In this document: positions 51,001-59,432 of the stretch, one piece after another | Layout of the letters: every line of letters begins with the position of its first letter | Position numbering within the stretch: the stretch's first letter is position 1 | Source of the DNA: Hymenobacter fodinae | GTDB lineage: Bacteria; Bacteroidota; Bacteroidia; Cytophagales; Hymenobacteraceae | NCBI RefSeq assembly: GCF_004745825.1 | Contig: NZ_SRLA01000003.1 | Span: 62,001 to 126,000 of the forward strand | Direction of reading: 5' to 3' | Length of the DNA: 64,000 bases | The notes under the pieces: model-generated | What the model was told of the DNA's origin: nothing | Seen by the model: the letters and a program-made list of their open reading frames with translations, nothing else | Database searches by the model: none | Program-made: the position numbers and the translations under genes

Positions 51001-51479
51001 CTAACACCGTGTTCGATTTCGACGACCAGCAGGAGCTGCGCGAGTGGAACCGCAAGCTGCACTACGCCCTGCGCCGCACTCACCTGGCCACCGATGTGGA
51101 GCGCGTGGCAGCTATGCTAGTGGCCGAGGGGCTAGTGAGCACCAAGGAGCGCCCGGAGCTACTGGAGAAACAGCGGGGCGTAGTAGGCCACCCCGACATG
51201 GCTCATTACTTCAGCCCTCAGGTACAGGCTGAGGCCGAGCGGGAAATTTTGGTAGGCGGTACCCGCAAGCAGGACTACAAGCCCGACCGCATCGTATTCG
51301 AGGCCGCTCCTGACGGTGGCCGCGCGCGCGTGTCGCTCATTGATTTCAAGGTCCCCCCCGCCGAGCCCCGCCACCGCCAGCCCCTACTCAAGTACGCCGA
51401 ACTATTCCGGCAGCTGGGCTACCAGGATGTAGAGTGTGTACTCTACTACTTTGATACCCAGGAGGTCATCAAATTTTAA
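48054..51479 (+). CDS. addA: AddA-like UvrD-family helicase/nuclease
   Basis: 1141 residues. Superfamily 1 helicase: Walker A SSAGSGKTYQL (residues 10-20), LIDEFQD near 410, the UvrD-type AVGDAKQAIYRWRG, VHKAKGLAYG and MLYVAFTRPRHRLY. The C-terminus is a PD-(D/E)XK nuclease remnant ending RVSLIDFKVP, with Asp-x-Lys of the active site. It would form a helicase-nuclease with the AddB-like protein at 53790 for double-strand-break repair. A Thr/Asn/Pro low-complexity stretch near codons 950-970 interrupts the conserved part. Confidence 0.88.
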   Translation: MPATFRIYSSSAGSGKTYQLTKEYLKLALGTDDAAYFKRILAITFTNDAAGEMKERIIDALRRFAYPQEGETDQLLATIAEELAYEGKLEYLPTPEERQQELRQRAGKTFRLVMYHYADFGVSTIDSFVQRIVTAFTRELGLPATFEVELDSATVLQSAVALLLDRVNRDPNAALLSRTISDFALMKADEGRSWNNLPAELVDFGQFLLSEPVHEAVEQLQKLSMQDYRRLHEGLRQRRDEIETTFRTVAEVAQEAIETAGITESDLYQGRSGLLGYVTKWEERLQPDKEANSYVRATVEQDKWYSSKVKTAADKARVDAAKPILLQAYEQMEQLRQHLLPDYLLVTGMLPYLFQVSLLSELSKAVDQLSRDRGVVLIAEFNRRIAQIVLREPVPFLYERLGDRYQHLLIDEFQDTSVLQWNNLLPLVENAVSTGSLSLAVGDAKQAIYRWRGGEMEQILRLYQNQTEHLYGKIADDELRDLLADRYFTLDQTLEARNLNENYRSAGEIIQFNNALFTHISATHTMLPLVQGIYDRGFQQVVPPQKAGGAPGHVELLFTEDDAPACRYDAALGTYTPALLPGYTVGQVLDYEESTLYLTLQLVEQAVADGFRLQDVAVLCRRRDHSRRVAKFLKERGYDIISADSLSLEFAEVVNLLVALFRVLNQPADTLARAEALLLTERVVRGLYPTPERARHWAELANADSALPFFDELRALGYDVRERETGNLGLYELTERLIGLFGLLDRAAEREYLFRFLDLTLEYSLRFGNNLNNFLAYWDQKKSSLSINAPAGRDAITITTVHKAKGLAYGVVIVPFADWSLTPYRGALLWGRLHDDSEKPVAQMPGVAVLPQTQALLHTPLAQQYTEELEKTFLEGLNMLYVAFTRPRHRLYAISRKPRPVKAAKDGEAPAPAEPAKTVAEILHRYLLSTSQWDDEQMAYVLADAHGFAPTTTNHKPTTNHDLPLTNLTSTPWEERLRLKRHANTVFDFDDQQELREWNRKLHYALRRTHLATDVERVAAMLVAEGLVSTKERPELLEKQRGVVGHPDMAHYFSPQVQAEAEREILVGGTRKQDYKPDRIVFEAAPDGGRARVSLIDFKVPPAEPRHRQPLLKYAELFRQLGYQDVECVLYYFDTQEVIKF

Positions 51480-51722
51480 TCAAAGATCTAAACGTTTCTC
51501 TCAGATTACACGAATTCGCCTGCGCTAAGTGCGGTAGTGGACGCTTATTCAAATGCTCGCATTCGTTAGGTTGCCCGGATGTACCTGCGGCCTACCCATT
51601 TTACTAAAGACACTTAGATGGCTGATAAAAAGCCTTCGCTACTCCCGTTTCTGCTGTAATTTTGGCGCGTGGCCGGTCTAGGCGGCTGGCAGCTTTTTGA
51701 CTCAATAGAAGCGCTGCCCGTC

Positions 51723-51760
51723 TCCGTGTAATCCGATTAATTCGTCTAAATCCGTGATCT
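51723..51760. repeat. Degenerate 9-mer tandem repeat TCCGTnTAA
   Basis: Units TCCGTGTAA, TCCGATTAA, TTCGTCTAAA, TCCGTGATC end directly at the ATG of the MFS gene. A related inverted fragment (AGATTACACGAATT-like) lies near 51502-51515. The rest of the 281-base gap from 51480 holds nothing coding. Confidence 0.65.
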
Positions 51761-53023
51761 ATGGCAGCTACCCGTAAGGCCGCGCTGGGCTTTATCTTTC
51801 TGACCCTGCTACTCGATGTCACGGGCATCGGTATTATTCTGCCCGTAGTACCCCGACTCATTCAGAACCTGACGGGCGGCACCGTGAGCGACGCGGCCCG
51901 CTACGGTGGGTGGCTGGTGTTTGCCTTCGCGGCCATGCAGTTCTTGTTTTCTCCGGTGCTAGGCAACCTCTCCGACCGGTTTGGCCGTCGCCCGGTGCTG
52001 CTGTTGTCCCTGCTAGGCTTCGGCCTCGATTATATTCTGGTGGCCTTTGCCCCTTCCATTACCTGGCTGTTTGTGGGGCGCCTGATTGCCGGCGTGATGG
52101 GCGCCAGCTTCACCACAGCCTCCGCCTACATCGCCGACATTTCCACGCCCGAAACCCGGGCCCAAAACTTCGGGATGATTGGCGCCGCCTTTGGGCTGGG
52201 CTTCATCGTCGGGCCGCTACTGGGTGGCCTATTGGGTAAGCACGGCACCCAACTGCCGTTTCTGGTGGCCGCGGGCCTCACGTTCCTGAATGTGGCCTAC
52301 GGCTACTTCGTGCTGCCTGAGTCGCTACCCGCCGAGAAGCGCCGTCCGTTTGAGTGGGCGCGCGCCAACCCCATCGGTTCTCTGAGAATGCTGCAGCGCT
52401 ACCCGGTTATTATGGGGCTGGTAGCTTCGCTGTTGTTCATCTACGTAGCTGCTCACGCCACGCAGTCGGCCTGGACGTATTACGTGATGGAGAAATTCAA
52501 GTGGAATGAGGCGTGGGTAGGGTACTCGCTGGGTGCTATTGGTCTGCTGGTGGCTCTGGTACAGGGCGTGCTTATCCGGCGCATCAACCCGGCGCTAGGC
52601 CAGAAGCGCTCCGTGTACCTGGGCATGCTACTCTACGCTATTGGCTTCCTGCTATTTGCCTTTGCCACCAAGGGCTGGATGATGTTTGCCTTCTTGGTGC
52701 CCTACTGCCTGGGCGGTATTGCCGGGCCGGCGCTGCAAGGCATCATTTCGGGGCAGGTGCCGGCTAACCAACAAGGTGAGTTGCAGGGCGCACTTACCAG
52801 CCTAATGAGCCTTACCTCCATCATTGGTCCGCCGCTGATGACCAACCTGTTTGCTTATTACACCAGCCCTAAAGCGCCCATTTATTTCCCAGGGGCACCT
52901 TTCGTGCTGGGCGCCGTGCTGATTCTCATCAGCCTGGGCCTAGCGGCACGCTCCTTAGCAAGCTACGTGGCGCCAAGCACTTCCATCCCAGATTCTGAGC
53001 CGGCAGTCAGCGTAGGCCACTAA
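51761..53023 (+). CDS. MFS transporter, TetA/TCR-like family
   Basis: 420 residues with 12 transmembrane helices. The motif A between helices 2 and 3 is [16 protein letters not shown]; motif C-like [16 protein letters not shown] in helix 5 marks a drug/H+ antiporter of the tetracycline-efflux type. The substrate is not predictable. It and the VKOR-like gene separate addA from addB. Confidence 0.88.
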   Translation: MAATRKAALGFIFLTLLLDVTGIGIILPVVPRLIQNLTGGTVSDAARYGGWLVFAFAAMQFLFSPVLGNLSDRFGRRPVLLLSLLGFGLDYILVAFAPSITWLFVGRLIAGVMGASFTTASAYIADISTPETRAQNFGMIGAAFGLGFIVGPLLGGLLGKHGTQLPFLVAAGLTFLNVAYGYFVLPESLPAEKRRPFEWARANPIGSLRMLQRYPVIMGLVASLLFIYVAAHATQSAWTYYVMEKFKWNEAWVGYSLGAIGLLVALVQGVLIRRINPALGQKRSVYLGMLLYAIGFLLFAFATKGWMMFAFLVPYCLGGIAGPALQGIISGQVPANQQGELQGALTSLMSLTSIIGPPLMTNLFAYYTSPKAPIYFPGAPFVLGAVLILISLGLAARSLASYVAPSTSIPDSEPAVSVGH

Positions 53024-53041
53024 GAAATTGTGAGAATACAA

Positions 53042-53087
53042 ACAGGCGTGACTTACCGCTTATCTATAAGCAGTAAGTCACGCCTGT
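53042..53087. terminator. Hairpin between convergent genes
   Basis: ACAGGCGTGACTTAC (53042-53056) pairs perfectly with GTAAGTCACGCCTGT (53073-53087), with an inner GCTTAT/ATAAGC stem. T tract weak; it lies between the MFS gene and the convergent VKOR-like gene. Confidence 0.7.
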
Positions 53088-53111
53088 CATCGTTCTGTTG
53101 CTCTCTTCCGG

Positions 53112-53612
53112 CTAGCGACCTAATAGCTTCCGTAAGCCTTTCACGGCCTCCGGCACAGCCAGCGCTAACGAGGCAATGGAGGCTACCGAGGCCACTTGGC
53201 AGTAGAAGCACAAGGCTTTATTCTCCTTCCATTCCTCCTGGCCTAGCTTCAGCGTCGTGACGGTATCGAACAGGGTTTTGAGGCCCATTGCTACCGGAAT
53301 AGCCGGCTGCTTGCTGGCCCGGTGTAGGCCACCCGCCCCGGCCAGGCAGGCAGTGAGGCCATAGGTCACAATCATGGGCAGCGCGTCGGGCGTATCGAGG
53401 CGCTTGTAGCCGTAGTCGGAGGCGTCTACCTTATCAGAGTCGAAGGGGCCAACGGGCGGGTCGGGCAGGTGATGGATGATACCGGTCTGGTACATGCTCA
53501 CGATTTGGCCGGCGGCCACGCCCAGCAGGGATAGGCCAATAATCCAGCGGCGGCGGTTTAGGTCGGGGCTTTTGCCGTACCGTAGTTCAAGGCTTAGTTG
53601 GGTCGGATCCAT
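53112..53612 (-). CDS. VKOR-family membrane protein
   Basis: 166 residues with about four membrane segments (WIIGLSLLGVAAGQIVSMY; ALPMIVTYGLTACLAGAGG; and the C-terminal pair). The redox motif is LCFYCQVAS (CxxC), as in vitamin K epoxide reductase-like thiol oxidants that recharge disulfide formation. The N-terminal Cys pair of classical VKOR is not seen, so the partner oxidase is unclear. It points against addA and addB. Confidence 0.72.
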   Translation of the reverse strand: MDPTQLSLELRYGKSPDLNRRRWIIGLSLLGVAAGQIVSMYQTGIIHHLPDPPVGPFDSDKVDASDYGYKRLDTPDALPMIVTYGLTACLAGAGGLHRASKQPAIPVAMGLKTLFDTVTTLKLGQEEWKENKALCFYCQVASVASIASLALAVPEAVKGLRKLLGR

Positions 53613-53789
53613 TAGGAAAGGATAGTTGCAGTTGAGTTCACTACCATTGGTACGAGGCTCCTAGGGAATATGGTTAAGGTTGCGCTTATTCTATACCAGC
53701 CGGAGAAGTGAGGTTTAGGAACCGAGAGCCCGTTCAGTTCCTTACTACTAGGGCAAGACTACCGGCCACTCGCCGTATCTTTACTACTT

Positions 53790-56700
53790 ATGATTTTTTC
53801 CCCTAACGCTCCACTTACCACCCCCACTACCGCCCCTTCGCTCCCGGCCGCTACACCTTTCCTCACGCGCATGGCCCGGGAGTTGGTGGAGAAATACGGC
53901 CCTTCGGATGAGCTATCGGACTTGGTGGTGGTAGTGCCCACGCGCCGGGCGGTGGTGTATCTGCAGAATGAGCTGAGCTTGGCGGCCGAGGCCGGACGGG
54001 CAGTCTGGAGCCCACGCATTGCGGCCATGGAGGACTATATGGTGGAACTGGCCGGCGTGCAGGTAGAGGAGCCCATTGCCTTGCAGCTGCTGCTGTTTGA
54101 GATTCTGCGCGACATCGACCCCAAGCTGGACTTCGACCAGTTCGTGGGGTGGTCGGGGCTACTGCTGCAGGACTTCTCCAGCCTCGATCAGAACCTGGCT
54201 TCGCCCAAGAAGATATTCGAGTACCTCTCGCAGGCTAAGGCCCTGGAGCGCTGGGAACTGAGCAACGAGCCGGCCCCGCAGAGCACCACGGCCGCTTACT
54301 TCCGCTTCTGGGACGACCTGGAGAAGGTGTACCGCCGCCTGCGTCGCCAGATGGAGCGCACCCACCTGGCCTACCCTGGCCTAGCGTATCGGCTGGCTGT
54401 CAACAAAATCCAGACCCGCCTTGAAGCCGATGAAACGCTGCCCCAGCACGTATTTATAGGCTTAGGCTCGCTCTCGAAAGCCGAAGAAAAGTTGATTCGG
54501 CTGCTGCGCAAGGCGCGGCGGGCTGAGGTCCATTTCGATGGCGACACGTTTTACCTGGAACCTGGCTCACCCAACCGGGCCGGGCAGCACATTCGCCGCT
54601 ACCAGGATATTTTCGAGCTGCCCAACGAGAACCTGGGCGGCCCCGCCGACTTACTTCGGGGTCTGCCCCGCGACATTCGGTTCGTGGGCGTGGCCAATGC
54701 CTCCATGCAGGGGAAAGTGGCGGGGCAACTACTGGCCGAATCACGCCGCGAGAACCCCAGCGCCAAAGTAGCCGTGGTGCTCCCCGACGAAACTCTGCTG
54801 CTGCCCGTGCTGCATGGCCTGCCGCTGGATGCCGTGCCCGAGTACAACGTAACCATGGGCCTCAGCTTCCAGAGCACACCTCTATTCAACCTAGTGGATC
54901 TGCTGTTTGAGGTGCACCTAACCGGCGTGCGCGAAGGCTCCGCCGAAACTGGCTACGGGGTGCCGCGCTACCACCACCTGGCCGTGAGCAAGTTGCTGCA
55001 GCACCCTTTTCTCAGGCGCTACCAGCAGTGGCTTGATAAGCAGCCTGAAGAGAACTACCACGGGTTGCTCGATAAAGTGTGCCGCACCATTGTGAAGCGC
55101 CACGCGGTGCTGCTCACGGCCGAGGAACTACAGGCCTGGGGCCAGCACCACCCACTCATTCAGGCCCTGTTTACCACCTGGAACAACTGCGACGACATCA
55201 TCGCGGCCTGCTACACGCTTATTGATCTGCTCAAGAAGGCTTATCAGGACCAGCACTCTGCTATCGAAGCCGAGTACTTATACCTGTTTTTCACGCTGGT
55301 GAAGCGGCTCGATTCGGTGTTTGATTGCCGGGAGCAGCGGCTGTCGGTGCGCTCCTTTCGGCGGTTTTTGTACGAGCAGATGAAGAACACTCGTCTGCCC
55401 TTTAGTGGAGAACCCATTGCCGATGTGCAGGTGATGGGTCTGCTGGAAACCCGCGCCCTCGACTTCGACCACATTATCATTCTGAGCTGTAACGAGAACG
55501 TGCTGCCGGCCCCCAAGCGCCACAGTTCCCTGTTTCCGTACGACGTACTCACCACCTTTCAACTGCCCACCTACGCCGACCACGAAGCTGCCACAGCCCA
55601 CCAGTTCTGGCGCCTGCTCCAGCGCGCGCGCCAGGTAGATTTGCTGCACATCCTGCCCGGCGCTGAAGGGACCCGCACCGGGGAGCGGAGCCGCTTCTTG
55701 CTGCAAATTGAAAACGACCTGCTGCCCCAAAGCCCTGGCCTCCGCCTGCAGGATCTGACGGTGACCTCGCCCGTTGAAGAGCCAACAACCCCATTGTCCT
55801 CGCTCCCTCCCACTACCTCCCCGGAGGAGCTTCTGGCCGAGCGCGAAAAAGAAGCCCCGGGTGATATTGTGCTGGAGAAGGATGCGGGCATGCTGTTGGC
55901 GCTGCGTGAGGTACTAACCAAAGGCCTCTCGCCCACTGCATTAAATCAGTATCTTAACTGCTCCCTACAGTTTTATTTCCAGCGGGTAGCTCGTTTTCGC
56001 GAGAACGACGAGGTAGAAGAAGCCCTGGGTCCTGATGGCTTTGGAACGGTAGTGCACGAGGCCCTGGAGGAGCTGATGCAGCCGTTCCAGCAACGCCAGC
56101 AGCCCATCACAGCCACCGATATTCCTGGCTTAGTGAAGCTGGCGCCCATTATGGTGGCGAAGGCTTTGCGCAAGGAAGAGGAAGGCCGCCACGCCCGCGC
56201 CGATGAAGGTCTGAACCACGTGCTAGGCCAGGTAGCCAGCCAGCTGGTGCGTCGTTACCTCGAAGGCCTGCTGGAACAACCGGGTGCCCTCCCACTCCAG
56301 GTGCAGAGCCTGGAAGAAGCCCTCCAAGCCACCGTGTACGTGCCACTCCCTTCGGGCGAGAAGCTACCCGTGAGCCTGGTGGGTTTTGCCGACCGAGTCG
56401 ACCAACTAGCAGATGGACGGCTGCGCGTAATTGACTACAAAACTGGGTTAGTACAGGCCTACGACCTACGCCTGCTCAAGCGCGGCGAAGGGCCCACTGA
56501 TGCAGTAGAGCATCTCGTCTCGGATGCCACGCCCAGCGCCGATAAGGTGCGGCAGCTCTGGCTTTACCGCCTGATGCTGGCCCACGGGGGCCGCCCCGCC
56601 GCCGATGCCGCTATCATCTCGCTGCGCAACCTCAGCGCCGGCCCCATGACCGCCGACATGAGTTTCCTCACGGAAGGTGGCCAGGATTTCGTGCAGCACA

Positions 56701-56819
56701 GCGAGCAGCTACTGGGCCGCATCGTCAACCGCATGCTGGATCCGCAGGAGCCCATCCGCAAAACCGACGACTTAGATAAATGCCAGTACTGCTCTTACCG
56801 GGGCATTTGCGCCCGCTAG
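53790..56819 (+). CDS. addB: AddB-like nuclease with Fe-S cysteine cluster
   Basis: 1009 residues. N-terminal inactivated helicase domain (VVPTRRAVVYLQNELSLA), central helicase-like region with SCNENVLPAP, and C-terminal PD-(D/E)XK nuclease: VVHEALEEL, then LRVIDYKTG (Asp, Lys) near 881. Cysteines for a 4Fe-4S cluster are at YLNCSLQ (near 724) and KCQYCSYRGIC at the very end. With AddA this is the RecBCD-equivalent. The gene starts 2.3 kb after addA ends; in most genomes the two genes are adjacent. Confidence 0.88.
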   Translation: MIFSPNAPLTTPTTAPSLPAATPFLTRMARELVEKYGPSDELSDLVVVVPTRRAVVYLQNELSLAAEAGRAVWSPRIAAMEDYMVELAGVQVEEPIALQLLLFEILRDIDPKLDFDQFVGWSGLLLQDFSSLDQNLASPKKIFEYLSQAKALERWELSNEPAPQSTTAAYFRFWDDLEKVYRRLRRQMERTHLAYPGLAYRLAVNKIQTRLEADETLPQHVFIGLGSLSKAEEKLIRLLRKARRAEVHFDGDTFYLEPGSPNRAGQHIRRYQDIFELPNENLGGPADLLRGLPRDIRFVGVANASMQGKVAGQLLAESRRENPSAKVAVVLPDETLLLPVLHGLPLDAVPEYNVTMGLSFQSTPLFNLVDLLFEVHLTGVREGSAETGYGVPRYHHLAVSKLLQHPFLRRYQQWLDKQPEENYHGLLDKVCRTIVKRHAVLLTAEELQAWGQHHPLIQALFTTWNNCDDIIAACYTLIDLLKKAYQDQHSAIEAEYLYLFFTLVKRLDSVFDCREQRLSVRSFRRFLYEQMKNTRLPFSGEPIADVQVMGLLETRALDFDHIIILSCNENVLPAPKRHSSLFPYDVLTTFQLPTYADHEAATAHQFWRLLQRARQVDLLHILPGAEGTRTGERSRFLLQIENDLLPQSPGLRLQDLTVTSPVEEPTTPLSSLPPTTSPEELLAEREKEAPGDIVLEKDAGMLLALREVLTKGLSPTALNQYLNCSLQFYFQRVARFRENDEVEEALGPDGFGTVVHEALEELMQPFQQRQQPITATDIPGLVKLAPIMVAKALRKEEEGRHARADEGLNHVLGQVASQLVRRYLEGLLEQPGALPLQVQSLEEALQATVYVPLPSGEKLPVSLVGFADRVDQLADGRLRVIDYKTGLVQAYDLRLLKRGEGPTDAVEHLVSDATPSADKVRQLWLYRLMLAHGGRPAADAAIISLRNLSAGPMTADMSFLTEGGQDFVQHSEQLLGRIVNRMLDPQEPIRKTDDLDKCQYCSYRGICAR

Positions 56820-56905
56820 GCCACTATCTGCCGCGTAAGCCCTAGATTGCCTTTACTTACTCTAACACTGGCCTAGCACAACAGCTAGACTCCACCTAAA
56901 ATACT

Positions 56906-57340
56906 ATGGACAAGTTCATGCAGGCCGCTATCGATGAGGCCTTACAAGGTCGCAAAGAAGGTGGCATTCCCATTGGCTCCGTGCTGCGCCGTGGCGACGA
57001 AATTGTAAGCCGTGGCCGCAACAAGCGCGTGCAGGAAGACAACCCCATCAAGCATGGCGAAATGGATGCCCTCTTCAACGCCGGCCGCCAGCGCTCCTAC
57101 CGCGACACCGTGCTCTATACCACGCTCATGCCCTGCTACATGTGCGCCGGCACCATCGTGCAGTTCAAAATCCCAAAAGTAGTAGTGGGCGAAGACCAGA
57201 CGTTCGGCGAGTCGCGCGCTTTCCTGGAAAGCCACGGCGTAGAGGTTGAAATCCTGAACCTACCCGAGTGCGTGCAGATGATGCAGGAGTTTATCCGCGA
57301 TGAGCCCACGCTCTGGAACGAGGACATCATGGAGCTGTAA
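56906..57340 (+). CDS. Nucleoside/cytosine deaminase, yeast Fcy1-like
   Basis: 144 residues. Zinc site: KHGEMDAL (His50, Glu52) and LMPCYMCAG (Cys77, Cys80). Strong similarity in length and layout to yeast cytosine deaminase rather than TadA. It would convert cytosine or a related base/guanine derivative, releasing ammonia. Starts 87 bases after addB on the same strand, so cotranscription is possible. Confidence 0.87.
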   Translation: MDKFMQAAIDEALQGRKEGGIPIGSVLRRGDEIVSRGRNKRVQEDNPIKHGEMDALFNAGRQRSYRDTVLYTTLMPCYMCAGTIVQFKIPKVVVGEDQTFGESRAFLESHGVEVEILNLPECVQMMQEFIRDEPTLWNEDIMEL

Positions 57341-57379
57341 TAGCGCCGCCGAGCAAAGTCCCGCCCTACGATTGTCTTC

Positions 57380-57426
57380 ACACCCAACAAAGTCGCTGCG
57401 TTGCCGCCGCTTTGTTGGGTGTTTTA
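57380..57426 (+). terminator. Terminator after the deaminase gene
   Basis: ACACCCAACAAAG pairs with CTTTGTTGGGTGT over a 17-base loop, then T residues. Confidence 0.85.
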
Positions 57427-57555
57427 CTTTAAAGTAGCCTGTTACCCCTCAACGCCCCGTTACTAAGTGGCTCGTGAACCGCGCCGCAGACTAACGGGTT
57501 GTATAGCGAAAAAGCTGAGCGCCGAACCAGACTAGCGGAGTGGCCTAGGCCCTGC

Positions 57556-57563
57556 TACCTTTG
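57556..57563 (+). promoter_or_regulatory. -7 box ahead of the zinc-ribbon gene
   Basis: TACCTTTG, 27 nt before ATG 57591. A GGCCTAGGCC lies just upstream at 57542. Confidence 0.55.
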
Positions 57564-57590
57564 CCCAGGCAGTTCTGTTTGTCCTTCTTT

Positions 57591-57902
57591 ATGCCCAACG
57601 ACGATTCCCTGCTCAGCGCCACCAAAAAGTGCCCCGCCTGCAGTTTTTGGAGTAATTGGCAGCAGCGCCCCGATGACCGGTGCGAGCGGTGCGGGCAGTT
57701 GCTGGACCCACAGCGCTTACGCAGCGAACAGGCCCGGCAGAAGCAGGCCGACGAGCCACTGCCCTCCTTTCTGCAAATTCAAATCAGCCCCGATGACAGC
57801 GCTACCACACGCTTCTTCAAGCAAATCATTCGGGGAGGGCAGTTAGCGTTTGCCGCTATGGTGTCGTTTATGGTGTGGCTGCTTACTCTGCTGGCCGGAT
57901 GA
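57591..57902 (+). CDS. Zinc-ribbon membrane protein
   Basis: 103 residues from ATG 57591. The N-terminal ribbon has two CxxC knuckles (KCPACSFW and RCERCGQ); a polar linker follows, then one C-terminal membrane helix (LAFAAMVSFMVWLLTLLAG). Function unknown. Its stop codon overlaps the start of the next gene (ATGA), so the two are translationally coupled. Confidence 0.78.
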   Translation: MPNDDSLLSATKKCPACSFWSNWQQRPDDRCERCGQLLDPQRLRSEQARQKQADEPLPSFLQIQISPDDSATTRFFKQIIRGGQLAFAAMVSFMVWLLTLLAG

Positions 57903-58300
57903 GGTGGCCTAGGGAACTGCGCCACCCTCTTTTTCTGGTAGGAACTGCGCTTTACGTGCTGATGGCCGCCTACAAGTACGGCGGGCCTGTATCGGCGCAG
58001 TGGCCGGTGCTTCCGCGGCTGCTGCGGGCGCATTTGGGCGATGTGCTGGCCCTGCCCCTCCAGCTGACGCTCATGCTATATGCCATGCGGCGCTGGTACT
58101 TCCGGCGCCCAGAGTTCGTACTGCCGGCTGCCTGGATTTTTAGCTTCTGGCTGGTAACCTCCGTGTGGTTCGAGGGCGTCCTGCCGCGCTTTGATGCCCG
58201 TGCTACCGCCGACCCGCTTGATGTGGTGGCCTACGCCGTGGGCGGCCTCGTGTTTTGGCGCTGGATGAACCTACCCGATAGGCCTAGCCCCGAACCATAG
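57899..58300 (+). CDS. Small integral membrane protein
   Basis: 133 residues; ATG 57899 overlaps the preceding TGA. Four likely membrane segments (LFLVGTALYVLMAAYKY; VLALPLQLTLMLYAMRRWYF; AAWIFSFWLVTSVWF; DVVAYAVGGLVFW). No family is recognised. Coupled to the zinc-ribbon gene, so the two products probably act together in the membrane. Confidence 0.78.
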   Translation: MRWPRELRHPLFLVGTALYVLMAAYKYGGPVSAQWPVLPRLLRAHLGDVLALPLQLTLMLYAMRRWYFRRPEFVLPAAWIFSFWLVTSVWFEGVLPRFDARATADPLDVVAYAVGGLVFWRWMNLPDRPSPEP

Positions 58301-58328
58301 CCCCGCTAATGTGCGTATACTTCATTTA

Positions 58329-58358
58329 AAGCCCCGTTGGCCTCGCGCTGCGGGGCTT
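58329..58358 (+). terminator. Weak terminator-like hairpin
   Basis: AAGCCCCG pairs with CGGGGCTT over a 14-base loop, with a short T-rich tail. Confidence 0.5.
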
Positions 58359-58394
58359 CTGCATTAGCCCGTTGGGCAAATTAACTTCTCGCGT

Positions 58395-59219
58395 ATGCTT
58401 CAGGATATGAATCGCGTGCTGGCGGCGTATTGGCAGCAATTTCTGTTTATTCTACCAAAGCTTTTAATAGCTACCGTGTTGCTGCTAGTGGCCGTTTTTG
58501 TGGCCAACCGAGCCAGCAGCCTGTTGGGTAGTCGCCTGCGCAGCCGTTCTTCTGATCCGCTCCTCCCCGATTTTCTGGCCAACATCAGCAAGTGGGCTCT
58601 GGTCTTGACGGGCCTGGTGCTGGCCTTCAACGTGCTGGGATTCTCGGGAGTAGTGGGCAGCATGATTGGGGCAGCCGGCGTATCGGCCTTTGTGGTAGGT
58701 TTTGCCTTCAAGGATATAGCCGAAAACTTTTTGGCAGGCGTTATTCTGGCCTTCAACCGCCCCTTCCACATCAACGACACCGTGCAGATACGCGACCTGA
58801 TTGGGCACGTTGAGGCGCTCAATCTGCGCACCACCCTCATGCGCACCTTCGATGGCAAACATATCTTCTTGCCCAACTCTATGGTGCTCAAAGAGCCACT
58901 TACCAACTATACCCGGGACGGCAACCTTCGCCAAGAGTTCCTAGTGACCGTTGAGCTCGGCCAGGATGTTGCGGCCGATACCGCCATCAATGTTATTCTC
59001 GATTTCCTGCGTTCTGTGCCCGATGTGCAGCAGTCGCCGCGCAAGCCGTACGTGAATCTGGAGAAAGCCAGTGCTACTACCGCCGACCTGCGCGTGTACT
59101 TCTGGACCGACTCCGACGATTACCGCCGCGGGGTTATTCAGCAGAAAAGCCGGCTCATGCAGCAAGTAAAATTAGAGCTGCTCGGGGCTGGTTTGGGCGT
59201 ACCTAACCTGAGTCAGTAG
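58395..59219 (+). CDS. MscS-family mechanosensitive channel
   Basis: 274 residues, the short MscS form. Three N-terminal membrane helices, the pore helix GVSAFVVGFAFKDIAENFLA, then the beta domain RPFHINDTVQIRDLIGHVEA and LPNSMVLKEPLTNYT. It opens under membrane tension to relieve osmotic stress. The gap 59220-59432 has two CTAGGCC motifs and nothing else seen. Confidence 0.92.
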   Translation: MLQDMNRVLAAYWQQFLFILPKLLIATVLLLVAVFVANRASSLLGSRLRSRSSDPLLPDFLANISKWALVLTGLVLAFNVLGFSGVVGSMIGAAGVSAFVVGFAFKDIAENFLAGVILAFNRPFHINDTVQIRDLIGHVEALNLRTTLMRTFDGKHIFLPNSMVLKEPLTNYTRDGNLRQEFLVTVELGQDVAADTAINVILDFLRSVPDVQQSPRKPYVNLEKASATTADLRVYFWTDSDDYRRGVIQQKSRLMQQVKLELLGAGLGVPNLSQ

Positions 59220-59432
59220 GTTACATAGTGGCCTAGTGTGGTATTAACAGCCGAGCAACTGCCCGAGGGCTTTTCACTACCGGCGAAAAGAAACCAGCAC
59301 TTTATTTAGCTGGCCCTTCTTTTTATCCTGAAAGTGGCGGGCTTCTTGCCTAGGCCAGTGCTTTTGCCGTTGTTACAGTAGAGTCAGGAGGTGCCCTTGT
59401 ATTGGGCTCTAAGCTGCTCTTCTTGCGTGCAT

